A DNA stretch of 64,000 bases from an uncultured Eubacteriales bacterium (lineage in GTDB: Bacteria; Bacillota; Clostridia; Peptostreptococcales; Anaerovoracaceae), in contig CADADV010000004.1 of NCBI GenBank assembly GCA_902786815.1, positions 58,852 to 122,851 of the forward strand, read 5' to 3'. The position numbers were made by a program, and so were the translations under genes. The notes beneath the pieces are model-generated. The model did not search any database. It saw only the letters and a list, made by a program, of their open reading frames with translations, and was not told the DNA's origin. Position 1 is the stretch's first letter; each line of letters opens with the position of its first letter. This document shows, in pieces, positions 52,193 to 60,994 of the stretch.

Positions 52193-53473
52193 CTATCCCC
52201 AGTATCCGCCGAAACGAATGAGCAGATAGATCGTCGCCAGAATGATGGACATGATCATCATCGGTCCGCCGATTTTCAGGAAGTCGATGAAGGTGATCGG
52301 ATATCCTCTTCTGCCGGCGATACCGGTCAGAACAACGTTAGCAGATGCGCCGATGATCGTTCCGTTTCCGCCGAAGCATGCGCCGATGGATACGGCCCAC
52401 CAGAGCGGCCATACGTCGATGCCCTCGGAAGCCATTGTCTGAATCAGCGGGATCAGCGTTGCAACGAATGGGATGTTATCGAGTACTGCGGAGCAAATCG
52501 CGGATACCCACAGGATGACGATCATCAGGATCACATAGTGGGATCCTGTCGCGTTGATCATGCCTTCCGCCATCATGTGGATGATGCCGACCTTCTCAAG
52601 TCCGCCGACAACGATGAACAGGAAGGCGAAGAATACGATCGTCGGCCATTCCACGTCGTGGACGGTCTCTTCTACGTCCTGTCCGCCGATCATAATCATA
52701 AGTGCTGCGCAGGACAGTGCGATGACGCTTGTCTTCAGTCCGAGATTGTCGTGCAGGATGAACGCCAGAGCTACCAGGCAGATCATGACGATGCTCTTGT
52801 AGAACAGCACCTGATCCCTGATTTCCTTCTTTTCATCCATCTGCATGATCAGTTCCATCTTCTCCGGCGTAACGGTCAGTCCCTTATGATAGAGAAGCCG
52901 AAAACCCAGGATGGTCGCGATCATGACGATCGCAACGATCGGTCCGTCATAGAGAATGAACTGCAGGAATGTGATATCGGCCGCGCTTCCCAGCATGATG
53001 TTCGGTGGGTCGCCGATCAGGGTCGCCGTGCCGCCCACGTTCGAGGAGATGATCTGCGTCATCAGGAACGGGATCGGATTCAGTTCCAGCGTCTTGCAGA
53101 TGCTGAACGTCATCGGGCCGATCAGAAGTACGGTCGTGACGTTGTCCAGAAATGCTGAAAGTACAGCTGTGATGATCATGAAATACACCATGATCCTCCA
53201 GGGGTTGCCCTTCGCGACTCTCGCAGCTTTCACGGCCAGGTATTCGAATATGCCGGAATTCTTGACGACTGCGACGAACATCATCATGCCGATGAGTACG
53301 CCGATGGTGTTGAAGTCTATGAATCCGAGTGCCTCTTTCGGTTCCAGTATCCCAATCAAAATGAGCAGCATCGCGCCGATAAGAGCGCAGGCTGCCCTGT
53401 GCAGTTTTTCGGATACTATGACCCCGATCACGGCTACGAAAATAGCAAGTGCGATAATTTGTGATGCGGTCAT
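52193..53473 (-). CDS. ArsB/NhaD-type ion transporter 1 (tandem paralogue)
   Basis: 426 residues from 53473, where GGAGG is well placed; the frame to 53515 is not needed. About eleven to twelve helices in two repeats, with ATLIGDPPNIMLGSAADI and GGNGTIIGASANVVLTGIA as the two matching ion-site hairpins of the ion-transporter superfamily (Asp/Asn-Pro-Pro). Members carry Na+/H+ exchange, arsenite or dicarboxylates; no ArsA or ArsR gene is near, so arsenic is unlikely. Most residues are the same as in transporter 2 just upstream. Its own promoter (TATAAT at 53567) follows the terminator between the two genes. Confidence 0.85.
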   Translation of the reverse strand: MTASQIIALAIFVAVIGVIVSEKLHRAACALIGAMLLILIGILEPKEALGFIDFNTIGVLIGMMMFVAVVKNSGIFEYLAVKAARVAKGNPWRIMVYFMIITAVLSAFLDNVTTVLLIGPMTFSICKTLELNPIPFLMTQIISSNVGGTATLIGDPPNIMLGSAADITFLQFILYDGPIVAIVMIATILGFRLLYHKGLTVTPEKMELIMQMDEKKEIRDQVLFYKSIVMICLVALAFILHDNLGLKTSVIALSCAALMIMIGGQDVEETVHDVEWPTIVFFAFLFIVVGGLEKVGIIHMMAEGMINATGSHYVILMIVILWVSAICSAVLDNIPFVATLIPLIQTMASEGIDVWPLWWAVSIGACFGGNGTIIGASANVVLTGIAGRRGYPITFIDFLKIGGPMMIMSIILATIYLLIRFGGYWG

Positions 53474-53566
53474 TTGTTTGCCTCCATATATGATAATATC
53501 ACTATTTTTTATCACGTGATGTCACCGCCGATACGTTGTGTATACAGTGTGCACCACACAAGAACA

Positions 53567-53572
53567 ATTATA
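53567..53572 (-). promoter_or_regulatory. -10 box of transporter 1
   Basis: TATAAT on the minus strand, ten bases after the terminator T-run. About 90 bases of leader include a small hairpin with ATCAC/GTGAT arms. Confidence 0.5.
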
Positions 53573-53581
53573 CTCCGCAGC

Positions 53582-53616
53582 AAAAAAAGAACAAGTCGAA
53601 GACCTGTTCTTTTTTT
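53582..53616 (-). terminator. Terminator of ArsB/NhaD transporter 2
   Basis: AAAAAAAGAACA and TGTTCTTTTTTT pair, with GTC/GAC inside. It resembles the terminator of transporter 1 in design (AAGAGCAAGT against AAGAACAAGT) and may be part of the same duplication. Confidence 0.9.
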
Positions 53617-53662
53617 GAATAATTATGTATTTTTGCAATGTCCGAATTGCCTTTGCGGCAGG

Positions 53663-54943
53663 TTACTTCCAATATCCTCCGAAGAGTACCAGCAGATAGA
53701 CGGTTGCCAGAATGATCGAAAGGAACATCATTGGCGCGCCGATCTTCAGGAAGTCGATAAATGTGATCGGATACCCTCTCCTGTTGGCGATACCTGTCAG
53801 AACGACGTTGGCGGATGCGCCGATGATCGTTCCGTTTCCGCCGAAGCAAGCGCCGATGGAGACAGCCCACCAGAGCGGCCATACATCCAGTCCTGCTTCC
53901 TGCATCTGCTGGATCAGCGGGATCAGGGTCGCAACGAACGGAATGTTGTCCAGTACAGCGGAGCAGATCGCGGATACCCACAGAAGCACGATCATGAGAA
54001 CCACGTAGTGTGTTCCCGTTGCGTCCATGAGCGAAACAGCCAGCATGTGGATCAGGCCTACCTTCTCCAATCCGCCGACAACGATGAACAGGAAGGCGAA
54101 GAATACGATCGTCGGCCATTCTACATCGTGTACAGTTTCTTCCACATCCTGCTTGCCGATGAGGATCATCAGTGCGGCGCAGGACAGCGCGATCACGCTT
54201 GTCTTCAGTTCCAGCGTATCGTGAAGGATGAATGCCAGCGCGACCAGGCAGATCATGATGATGCTCTTGTAGAAGAGCACCTGGTCTCTGATCTCCGCTT
54301 TTTCATCCATTTTCATGATCAGTTCCATCTTTTCAGGCGCTACCGACAGCCCCTTCTTATAGATGAACTTGAACGCCATGATCGTAGCTACCATGGTGAT
54401 GACAACGATCGGTCCGTCATAGATGATGAATGAAATGAACGGGATGTCCGCAGCGCTGCCGATCATGATGTTCGGTGGGTCTCCGATCAGTGTGCCGGTT
54501 CCTCCAACGTTGGATGCGATGATCTGCGTCATCAGGAACGGGATCGGATTCAGTTCCAGCGTCTTGCAGATGCTGAATGTCATCGGTCCGATGAGCAATA
54601 CAGTTGTTACATTATCCAGGAATGCTGAGAGTACAGCGGTGATGATCATGAAATAGACCATGATCTTCCATGGATTTCCCTTCGCGATCTTCGCCGATTT
54701 GACGGCCAGATACTCGAATATTCCGGAATTTTTAACGACCGCGACGAACATCATCATACCGATGAGTACGCCGATGGTGTTAAAGTCGATAAAGCCGAGG
54801 GCTTCGTGCGGTTCCAGTATCCCGATGAGAATCAGAAGCACAGCACCAATCAGGGCGCAGGCTGCTCTGTGCAGTTTCTCGGACACGATTACCGCAATTA
54901 CGGCCACAAAAATAGCCAGTGCAATGATTTGCGTTGCAGTCAT
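53663..54943 (-). CDS. ArsB/NhaD-type ion transporter 2 (tandem paralogue)
   Basis: 426 residues, the same length as transporter 1 and alike at most positions across the whole length (for example VNSGIF-type VVKNSGIFEYLAVK and IGDPPNIMIGSAADI). Differences gather in the ITFLQF/IPFISF loop and in the helix after it (residues ~185-210), which could alter ion choice. GGAGG lies before the ATG. The promoter at 55014-55042 carries an inverted repeat over its -10 box and is probably regulated. Function beyond ion transport is not known. Confidence 0.85.
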   Translation of the reverse strand: MTATQIIALAIFVAVIAVIVSEKLHRAACALIGAVLLILIGILEPHEALGFIDFNTIGVLIGMMMFVAVVKNSGIFEYLAVKSAKIAKGNPWKIMVYFMIITAVLSAFLDNVTTVLLIGPMTFSICKTLELNPIPFLMTQIIASNVGGTGTLIGDPPNIMIGSAADIPFISFIIYDGPIVVITMVATIMAFKFIYKKGLSVAPEKMELIMKMDEKAEIRDQVLFYKSIIMICLVALAFILHDTLELKTSVIALSCAALMILIGKQDVEETVHDVEWPTIVFFAFLFIVVGGLEKVGLIHMLAVSLMDATGTHYVVLMIVLLWVSAICSAVLDNIPFVATLIPLIQQMQEAGLDVWPLWWAVSIGACFGGNGTIIGASANVVLTGIANRRGYPITFIDFLKIGAPMMFLSIILATVYLLVLFGGYWK

Positions 54944-55013
54944 AAGAAAAGTCCTCCTCTAAATAACAGTAGCCATGCACACTAAAAATCTGACAATTGC
55001 GTGCATTTGGATA

Positions 55014-55042
55014 AGTATCTCATACTTACCCGTTTTCGTCAA
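55014..55042 (-). promoter_or_regulatory. Promoter of transporter 2 with an operator over the -10
   Basis: TTGACG (55042-55037), 17-base spacer, GATACT (55019-55014). TAAGTAT (55012-55018) and ATACTTA (55022-55028) form a perfect inverted repeat with three bases between, overlapping the -10. The -35 lies in the last codons of dapB. A repressor or activator site is likely. Confidence 0.7.
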
Positions 55043-55821
55043 CCTATCACGTCGAACATCGTGTAGGAACCGGGCTCCCCTGCCGACTTGCGCGCGCCCA
55101 GATACAGGATCGCGTCGCAGGCGCCGATGGCGTAGCAGCGCCAGTCGTAAGCGTCGTGGGTGATCTGGAACATCTCCCCCTGGCATCCGAAGAGCACGTG
55201 GTGGCTGCTCGGTGTGTTTCCGGCGCGCACGGAATGGAATGTGATATCCTCATATCCGCCCTCTTTCATGCCGGTGGCCATTTCCTCTGCCATTTCGATT
55301 GCCGTGCCGCTGGGCGCATCCAGTTTCGTATCCGAGTGCAGTTCGATGATCTCCATGCCTGCTTTGCCTTCGAGCAGTTCCGCCGCCTCACGCAGGAGTT
55401 TCTTCATAACGGTTACTACATACGAAGTGTTCGCCGTCTGCATCAGCGCGATGGAATCGGATGCTTTTGCAAAAGCTTCAAGCTGTTCTTCCGAAAATCC
55501 TGTCGTACCGCAGAGGTAAGCCTTGCCGTGGGCAACGCACTTATCCAGCACGTCCATGCTGACCTCGATGCGGGAGTAGTCGACGACGACATCGCACAGG
55601 TCGATGAGAATTCCTTTGTCGGTCTTTGCTTCGAGATCATCGTAGACAAGGGCGCCGATATCCTGCCCCAGGCCGCAGACCTGGCCTGCGTCCTTGCCGA
55701 TATAGTCCGCGCCCGGCGTGCCTACGCACCCGACGACCTCGATATTGTCATTTTTGAATGCTTCCTGGACGATCAGACTGTCCATCGCGCCGCGGGGCGC
55801 TGTGATCACAACTTTAACCAT
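55039..55821 (-). CDS. dapB: 4-hydroxy-tetrahydrodipicolinate reductase-like protein (DapB)
   Basis: 260 residues. DapB reduces hydroxytetrahydrodipicolinate with NAD(P)H in lysine and diaminopimelate synthesis. The N-terminal ITAPRGAMDSLIV is a divergent form of the usual GAxGRMG dinucleotide loop. CGTTGFS and KLDAPSGTA are well kept. The active-site pair normally written HH reads HS here (ELHSDTKLDAPSG), with the first His and the Lys kept. No other dap gene is near. AAGGAGG precedes the ATG; it is 12 bases after mfd. A redirected paralogue cannot be ruled out. Confidence 0.72.
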   Translation of the reverse strand: MVKVVITAPRGAMDSLIVQEAFKNDNIEVVGCVGTPGADYIGKDAGQVCGLGQDIGALVYDDLEAKTDKGILIDLCDVVVDYSRIEVSMDVLDKCVAHGKAYLCGTTGFSEEQLEAFAKASDSIALMQTANTSYVVTVMKKLLREAAELLEGKAGMEIIELHSDTKLDAPSGTAIEMAEEMATGMKEGGYEDITFHSVRAGNTPSSHHVLFGCQGEMFQITHDAYDWRCYAIGACDAILYLGARKSAGEPGSYTMFDVIG

Positions 55822-55833
55822 GCAAATGCCTCC

Positions 55834-58800
55834 TTATTTTCCTCTTGCAACTTTGAAAAACTGTTCAAGTTCTTTCAGTATCTTTTGTGTATAATCTCCT
55901 GACGGCGGTTTACCTTCTCCGCTTGCGCGGACGCCCGCAGTCAGTCTGATAAACGGCTTCGCGCCGCCGTTGAACCGGATGCGCTCTCCGTATTCCGCGA
56001 CCAGATTCGGGATCACGTCCGGTCCGAAGCGCACATCGGGGATCAGTGAAAACTTGAGTTTGAATCCGTCCTGTGAGATCTCGGTCACGCCGAGGGTTCT
56101 TGCTTTTGCCCGGATCACGGCGAGCCGTATGAGATTCTGCGTCTGCATCGGAGGATCGCCGAACCGGTCGATGAATTCATCGATCAGATCCGACGCGTCT
56201 TCGTCCGTCTCGATCATCGCGATTTTCTTGTACATCTGCAGTTTCAGCACTTCGTCATCGATATATCTGGCCGGAATGATTGCCTGCACGGGGATGTTGA
56301 CGGCGGTGTTTTCAGCCTGCGGTCCGTCCGCAGCCGCACTTCCTGCTGCGGCGCCCGGCCCCGCCGCGTCGCCTTCTCCGTCTGCTGCGCCGGCTCTCCG
56401 CATGGCGTCATCCAGCAGCTTGCAGTAGAGTTCGTAGCCGATGTCGAGCATATGCCCGGACTGCTCCCTGCCCAGGATATTTCCGGCGCCGCGCAGTTCA
56501 AGATCCCGCATGGCGATCTTGAACCCCGATCCGAACTCCGTGAAATCGCGGATGGCTTTGAGACGCTTCTCGGCGATCTCGGTGAGCACCTTGTCCTTGT
56601 GGTACATCAGGTAGGTGTACGCGATGCGGCCTGCCCGGCCCACGCGCCCGCGCAGCTGGTACAGCTGTGCCAGACCGAACCGGTCCGCATCCAGAACGAT
56701 CATCGTATTGACGTTGGGGATATCCGTTCCGGATTCGATGATCGTCGTTGACACGAGGATATCATACTCTCCCGCTGCGAAATCCATGATGATGTTCTCC
56801 AGCTCCGCTTCCTTCATCTGTCCGTGGCCAACGGCGACGCTCGCATGCGGAACCAGATCCTGAATGGTCTGCGCGACCGTATTGATGGATTTGACACGGT
56901 TGCTGAGCACATAGACCTGCCCGCCTCTGGCCAGTTCCTTCTCGATGGCCTCCCGAATCAGGAAGGAGTCTTCCTCCATAACGTAGGTCTGGACCGGATA
57001 CCGCCCTTCCGGCGGCTCTTCAATGGTGCTCATATCCTTCATACCCGACAGTGACATGTGCAAAGTTCTCGGGATCGGTGTCGCAGACAGCGTGAGCACG
57101 TCCACATTTTCCCTGAGCTGCTTGATCCGCTCCTTGTGGCGCACGCCGAACCGCTGCTCCTCATCGATGACGAGCAGTCCCAGGTCATGGAATTTCATAT
57201 CCTTTGAAAGCAGCCGGTGTGTCCCGATCACCAGGTCCACATCGCCCTTTCCGATGTCTTTGATGATCTTTTTCTGCTGGGTGGGTGTGCGGAAACGGGA
57301 CAGCATCTCCACCCGCACAGGGAACTTCTCGAATCGTTCTTTCAATGTATAGTAATGCTGGTTGGCCAGGAGCGTCGTCGGAACGAGGACCGCAGCCTGT
57401 TTTCCCTCGATGACGCATTTGAACAGGGCTCTGGCTGCGACTTCCGTCTTGCCGAATCCTACATCGCCGCACAGCAGCCGATCCATAGGATAGGGCTTTT
57501 CCATATCTTCCTTGATTTCACTGACACAGCGCAGCTGATCGTCCGTCTCAGTATACGGGAAGCTGTCTTCGAATTCCTTTTGCCAGGGAGTATCTTCTGC
57601 AAAAGCATACCCGCCCCGGTTGCGCCTGACATTGGCGACCCGGATCAGTTCTTCCGCCAGATCCGAGACTGCTGCCTGGGCGCGAGCCTTGGTGGCCTTC
57701 CACTCAGTTCCGGACAGTTTGTTGAGACGCGGCGTGATCCCGTCTCCGCCGATGTATTTCTGCAGACTGTCCAACTGGTCCACAGGAATGTACAGCATGT
57801 CCGTTCCGGCGTATTCCACCTTGAGGAAATCCTGTTTCATGCCCTGCACGATAAGCTGCTGGATGCCGGTGAACTTGCCGATACCGTGACTTTCGTGGAC
57901 GACATAATCCCCTTTCTGTACATCAGCGAAGCTTTTGATCGGATTGCCGCCCCGCGCGGATCTGGACTTCTTCCGGCGTCTCTTGCTGCCGCCGAAAATA
58001 TCTCCTTCCCATATGTAACAGAGTTTCCGGTCGGTCAGTTCCATGCCGGCAGTGATCACGCCTTCCGTAACCTGCACATGGCCTGCTTCATATCTGCCCG
58101 GGAGCACCCGTTCATTGAATGTCTCATGCTGGACGAATTCCAGCATGTTCTTTCTTCTCTCTTCTGTGCTGCAGACGATATGGACATCAAAACCGCGTGC
58201 GATGTAACCCTCCAGATCAGCGCGAAGCTGGTCCATATGTCCGTCGTACTGCGGCATCTGCCTGGTCTGCACCTGGCGCAGCTCATGCAGGAACGGACCT
58301 TCCGCCGAGTCTTTGCCACCTTTGACCGTCATGACAAAAGGCGTGAAGATCGTACAGTCGATTCCTTTCTCTGCTGCCATCCTGTAGATGCCGAAGAAAT
58401 CCTCCTGGTCGGATAAAGCCGCAAAATCCTCACGGATCCCTCTGCCGCTCTCCAGGATGCCCACGATTTCGCTGTGACGCTCCGCCGCATTCGCTTCGAT
58501 CGTCTCCAGGATCCTGGATGGATCATCGATCATGATCTGCAGATCCGTCATATAATCCCAGATATACGTTGTCTCATCATAAAAGTAACTGAGAAACCGC
58601 TCCAGGTACTGAAGGTTTGTCATCGTAGACGCGAACTCCAGCAGCTGATCTCTGCGTTTCGACAGTTCCTTTCCCAGATCCGGGCTTTCTTCATTCTTTT
58701 GCGCTCGTTTTATGGCCCTGTCATAGGCGCGGCGGATGCGTCCTGACGCTTTCTCAAAAAGCGCGGGATCCCGCGGCAACTGGGAACAAGGATAGATCGT

Positions 58801-59391
58801 CAGACTGTTCAGCGTCTCAACGGAACGCTGTGTCTCGAGATCGAACGCTCTGATGGAATCGATTTCCGTGTCGAACAGCTCGATGCGGTAAGGGTCCTCC
58901 CCTTCCGGCGTGTAGATATCGATGATGCCGCCCCGGATGCTGTACTCACCCCGCGCTTCCACCATGGAAGCCCGGTCGTAGCCCAGAAGCGACAGACGGC
59001 TGCGAAGCTGCCCCAGATCCAGGTCCTGCCCCAGTTCCAGTTCGATCGTGTTTTCGGTAAAAATCTCCTTCGGCGGCATCTTCCGGATGGCGCCCGTGAC
59101 CGGTGCGATGACGGTGCACTGTTCGTCCCCAGTCAGAGCCTTCAGCACGCGTATACGTTCCAGAAGCGCGTCATTGCTCTTGGCTTCGTAGGCGATGGTG
59201 CTGTCCTCATCCGGCGGAAGTACGTAGACCGGCTCGCCACCATTAAAAAAAGAGAGGTCAGTCTGAAGCCGCTGCGCCCTGCTCAAAGTGGGCACAACGA
59301 TCAGACACTGACCGTGATTCTCCTGTCTTTTTTCAGCTATGAACGGCGCGACGCGTCCTTCTGACGCACCGGCGATGTTAATCGTCGTCAT
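55834..59391 (-). CDS. mfd: Transcription-repair coupling factor
   Basis: 1185 residues. Removes RNA polymerase stalled at lesions and recruits UvrA. N-terminal UvrB-like domains (PPDEDSTIAYEAKSND), RNA polymerase interaction domain (YVVHESHGIGKFTGI), RecG-like translocase with Walker A DVGFGKTEVAARA, DEEQRFGVRHKE, SATPIPRTLHMSL and the GRVGRAGR motif VI, then TRCF C-terminal domain. An Ala/Gly-rich insertion (about residues 1000-1030) is unusual. The start overlaps the pth stop by 14 bases, within pth's lysine-rich tail. Confidence 0.95.
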   Translation of the reverse strand: MTTINIAGASEGRVAPFIAEKRQENHGQCLIVVPTLSRAQRLQTDLSFFNGGEPVYVLPPDEDSTIAYEAKSNDALLERIRVLKALTGDEQCTVIAPVTGAIRKMPPKEIFTENTIELELGQDLDLGQLRSRLSLLGYDRASMVEARGEYSIRGGIIDIYTPEGEDPYRIELFDTEIDSIRAFDLETQRSVETLNSLTIYPCSQLPRDPALFEKASGRIRRAYDRAIKRAQKNEESPDLGKELSKRRDQLLEFASTMTNLQYLERFLSYFYDETTYIWDYMTDLQIMIDDPSRILETIEANAAERHSEIVGILESGRGIREDFAALSDQEDFFGIYRMAAEKGIDCTIFTPFVMTVKGGKDSAEGPFLHELRQVQTRQMPQYDGHMDQLRADLEGYIARGFDVHIVCSTEERRKNMLEFVQHETFNERVLPGRYEAGHVQVTEGVITAGMELTDRKLCYIWEGDIFGGSKRRRKKSRSARGGNPIKSFADVQKGDYVVHESHGIGKFTGIQQLIVQGMKQDFLKVEYAGTDMLYIPVDQLDSLQKYIGGDGITPRLNKLSGTEWKATKARAQAAVSDLAEELIRVANVRRNRGGYAFAEDTPWQKEFEDSFPYTETDDQLRCVSEIKEDMEKPYPMDRLLCGDVGFGKTEVAARALFKCVIEGKQAAVLVPTTLLANQHYYTLKERFEKFPVRVEMLSRFRTPTQQKKIIKDIGKGDVDLVIGTHRLLSKDMKFHDLGLLVIDEEQRFGVRHKERIKQLRENVDVLTLSATPIPRTLHMSLSGMKDMSTIEEPPEGRYPVQTYVMEEDSFLIREAIEKELARGGQVYVLSNRVKSINTVAQTIQDLVPHASVAVGHGQMKEAELENIIMDFAAGEYDILVSTTIIESGTDIPNVNTMIVLDADRFGLAQLYQLRGRVGRAGRIAYTYLMYHKDKVLTEIAEKRLKAIRDFTEFGSGFKIAMRDLELRGAGNILGREQSGHMLDIGYELYCKLLDDAMRRAGAADGEGDAAGPGAAAGSAAADGPQAENTAVNIPVQAIIPARYIDDEVLKLQMYKKIAMIETDEDASDLIDEFIDRFGDPPMQTQNLIRLAVIRAKARTLGVTEISQDGFKLKFSLIPDVRFGPDVIPNLVAEYGERIRFNGGAKPFIRLTAGVRASGEGKPPSGDYTQKILKELEQFFKVARGK

Positions 59392-59998
59392 GCTTTTCTT
59401 CTTGTTTTTCTTCTTTCTTTTCTTCTTTTTCTTTTTTCTTACTTGTATTGAACCGGTTCATGGCGATATCGATCCCATCGGTGATGATGCAGTCGATCGC
59501 AGCAGCCGCCTGCCGGATCGCTTCGGCCAGCACCGGCGCTTCCTTTTCAGTGACCTGCCCTGTGACATAGTCTTTCCATTCATCGCCTGCGGTGCCGCCA
59601 ATACCGATGCGGATACGCGGGAACGCATCATCCTGGAGCTGGTAAATGACCGACTTCATCCCGTTATGGCTCCCGGCGCTACCCTTCTTCCGGATGCGCA
59701 GGGTCCCCGCTGCCAGATCCATATCGTCATAGATGACGATCAGATTCTCAATGGGGACGTCATAATACCGCATGACCTCGCGCAGGGACTCCCCGCTCAG
59801 GTTCATATAGGTTTGCGGTTTCACAAGCAAAACCTTCTCCCCCGCGATCCTTCCCTCGCCGATGAGCGCCTTGTGCTTGATCCTGCGCACGTCGATCCCA
59901 TGGGCTGCCGCGAATTCATCCACGGTCAGAAATCCCATGTTGTGACGTGTTCTTTCATATTGTCTGCCCGGATTTCCCAGACCTGCGATAACGTACAT
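59378..59998 (-). CDS. pth: Peptidyl-tRNA hydrolase with charged C-terminal tail
   Basis: 206 residues; the catalytic part is normal (VIAGLGNPGRQYERTRHNMGF with the catalytic His and Asn, LVKPQTYMNLSGES, IVIYDDMDLAAG). It frees peptides from tRNA that dropped off the ribosome. The last ~22 residues are a run of K and E ending in DDD, an extension not needed for the fold. Shine-Dalgarno (AGGAAG) lies in the prs stop region. Conserved order prs-pth-mfd. Confidence 0.95.
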   Translation of the reverse strand: MYVIAGLGNPGRQYERTRHNMGFLTVDEFAAAHGIDVRRIKHKALIGEGRIAGEKVLLVKPQTYMNLSGESLREVMRYYDVPIENLIVIYDDMDLAAGTLRIRKKGSAGSHNGMKSVIYQLQDDAFPRIRIGIGGTAGDEWKDYVTGQVTEKEAPVLAEAIRQAAAAIDCIITDGIDIAMNRFNTSKKKEKEEKKEEKQEEKHDDD

Positions 59999-60016
59999 AC
60001 CGGAATCTGCTTCCTG

Positions 60017-60979
60017 CTAGAATCTGTTTCCTACAAACAGTTTGCTGATGGATTCGTTATTGTGGATTCTCACCAGCGACTCTGCGAACATCGGGCCAAC
60101 AGACAGCATCTTGATCTTGTCGATCTTCTTCTCTTCCGGAATCGGCATGGTGTTCAGGAGCACCAGTTCCTCAATAGCCGAATCCTGTATCCTCTGGATG
60201 GCAGGTCCGGAAAGCACTGCGTGTGTCGCGCATGCTCTGACGCTCTTTGCGCCCAGGTCTTTCAGCGCATTGGCAGCGTTGGTGATCGTGCCGGCTGTAT
60301 CGATCATGTCGTCAAGAAGTACGCAGTTTTTGCCCTCGATGTCGCCGATGATGTTCATGATCTCGCTGACGTTCGGTTTCGGACGTCTCTTGTCGACGAT
60401 GGCGATCGGGCAGTTGAGCGGTTCCGCCATGTTCCTGGCTCTCGGCACACTTCCGTGATCCGGGGAAACGATGACAAGATCATCGATATTCTGTTTTCCG
60501 TAATATTCGGTAAGAAGAGGCTGTCCGATCAGATGATCCACAGGAATCGTGAAGAAGCCCATGATCTGGGCAGCATGGAGGTCCATGGTAATAACTCTAT
60601 CAGCTCCGGCGGCAACGATCATGTCCGCTACCAGCTTGGCTGTGATCGGATCTCTTGCTTTTGCCTTACGATCCTGGCGCGCATATCCGTAATACGGCAT
60701 TACTGCGGTGATTCTCCCGGCTGATGCCCGCTTCATCGCATCGATCGTGATGAGCAGTTCCATAAGGTTGTCGTTGACCGGCTTTGATGTTGATTGGATC
60801 ACGAAACAGTCAACGCCTCTGACGGATTCTCCCAGATTCACGCAAATCTCTCCGTCGCTGAACTGTTTTACCTCGAGATCTCCCAAAGGCTTGCCCATGA
60901 TTGCGGCGATTTCCTCTGCCAGTTCAGGATGCGAGTTGCATGCAAATACCTTGTAGCCTGAGAATAAGCTCTTCTTCAT
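60017..60979 (-). CDS. prs: Ribose-phosphate pyrophosphokinase
   Basis: 320 residues. Makes PRPP from ribose-5-phosphate and [23 protein letters not shown] (about 98-117) is the flexible loop and [19 protein letters not shown] (about 216-234) the PRPP loop; [15 protein letters not shown] lies near the N-terminus. Starts at the ATG at 60979 with GGAGAAGG, 15 bases after murC. Confidence 0.96.
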   Translation of the reverse strand: MKKSLFSGYKVFACNSHPELAEEIAAIMGKPLGDLEVKQFSDGEICVNLGESVRGVDCFVIQSTSKPVNDNLMELLITIDAMKRASAGRITAVMPYYGYARQDRKAKARDPITAKLVADMIVAAGADRVITMDLHAAQIMGFFTIPVDHLIGQPLLTEYYGKQNIDDLVIVSPDHGSVPRARNMAEPLNCPIAIVDKRRPKPNVSEIMNIIGDIEGKNCVLLDDMIDTAGTITNAANALKDLGAKSVRACATHAVLSGPAIQRIQDSAIEELVLLNTMPIPEEKKIDKIKMLSVGPMFAESLVRIHNNESISKLFVGNRF

Positions 60980-60994
60980 CTGACCTTCTCCTTC

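Noticed and set aside
52193-53473. Arsenite pump ArsB
   Set aside because: Family likeness exists, but there is no arsR, arsA or arsC gene nearby, so only the wider ArsB/NhaD label is used.
57217-58416. 399-residue open frame on the plus strand
   Set aside because: Antisense to mfd; no motif or Shine-Dalgarno.
59339-60724. 461-residue open frame on the plus strand
   Set aside because: Antisense to pth and prs, which are certain. Its start is a low-complexity run created by the K/E tail of Pth.
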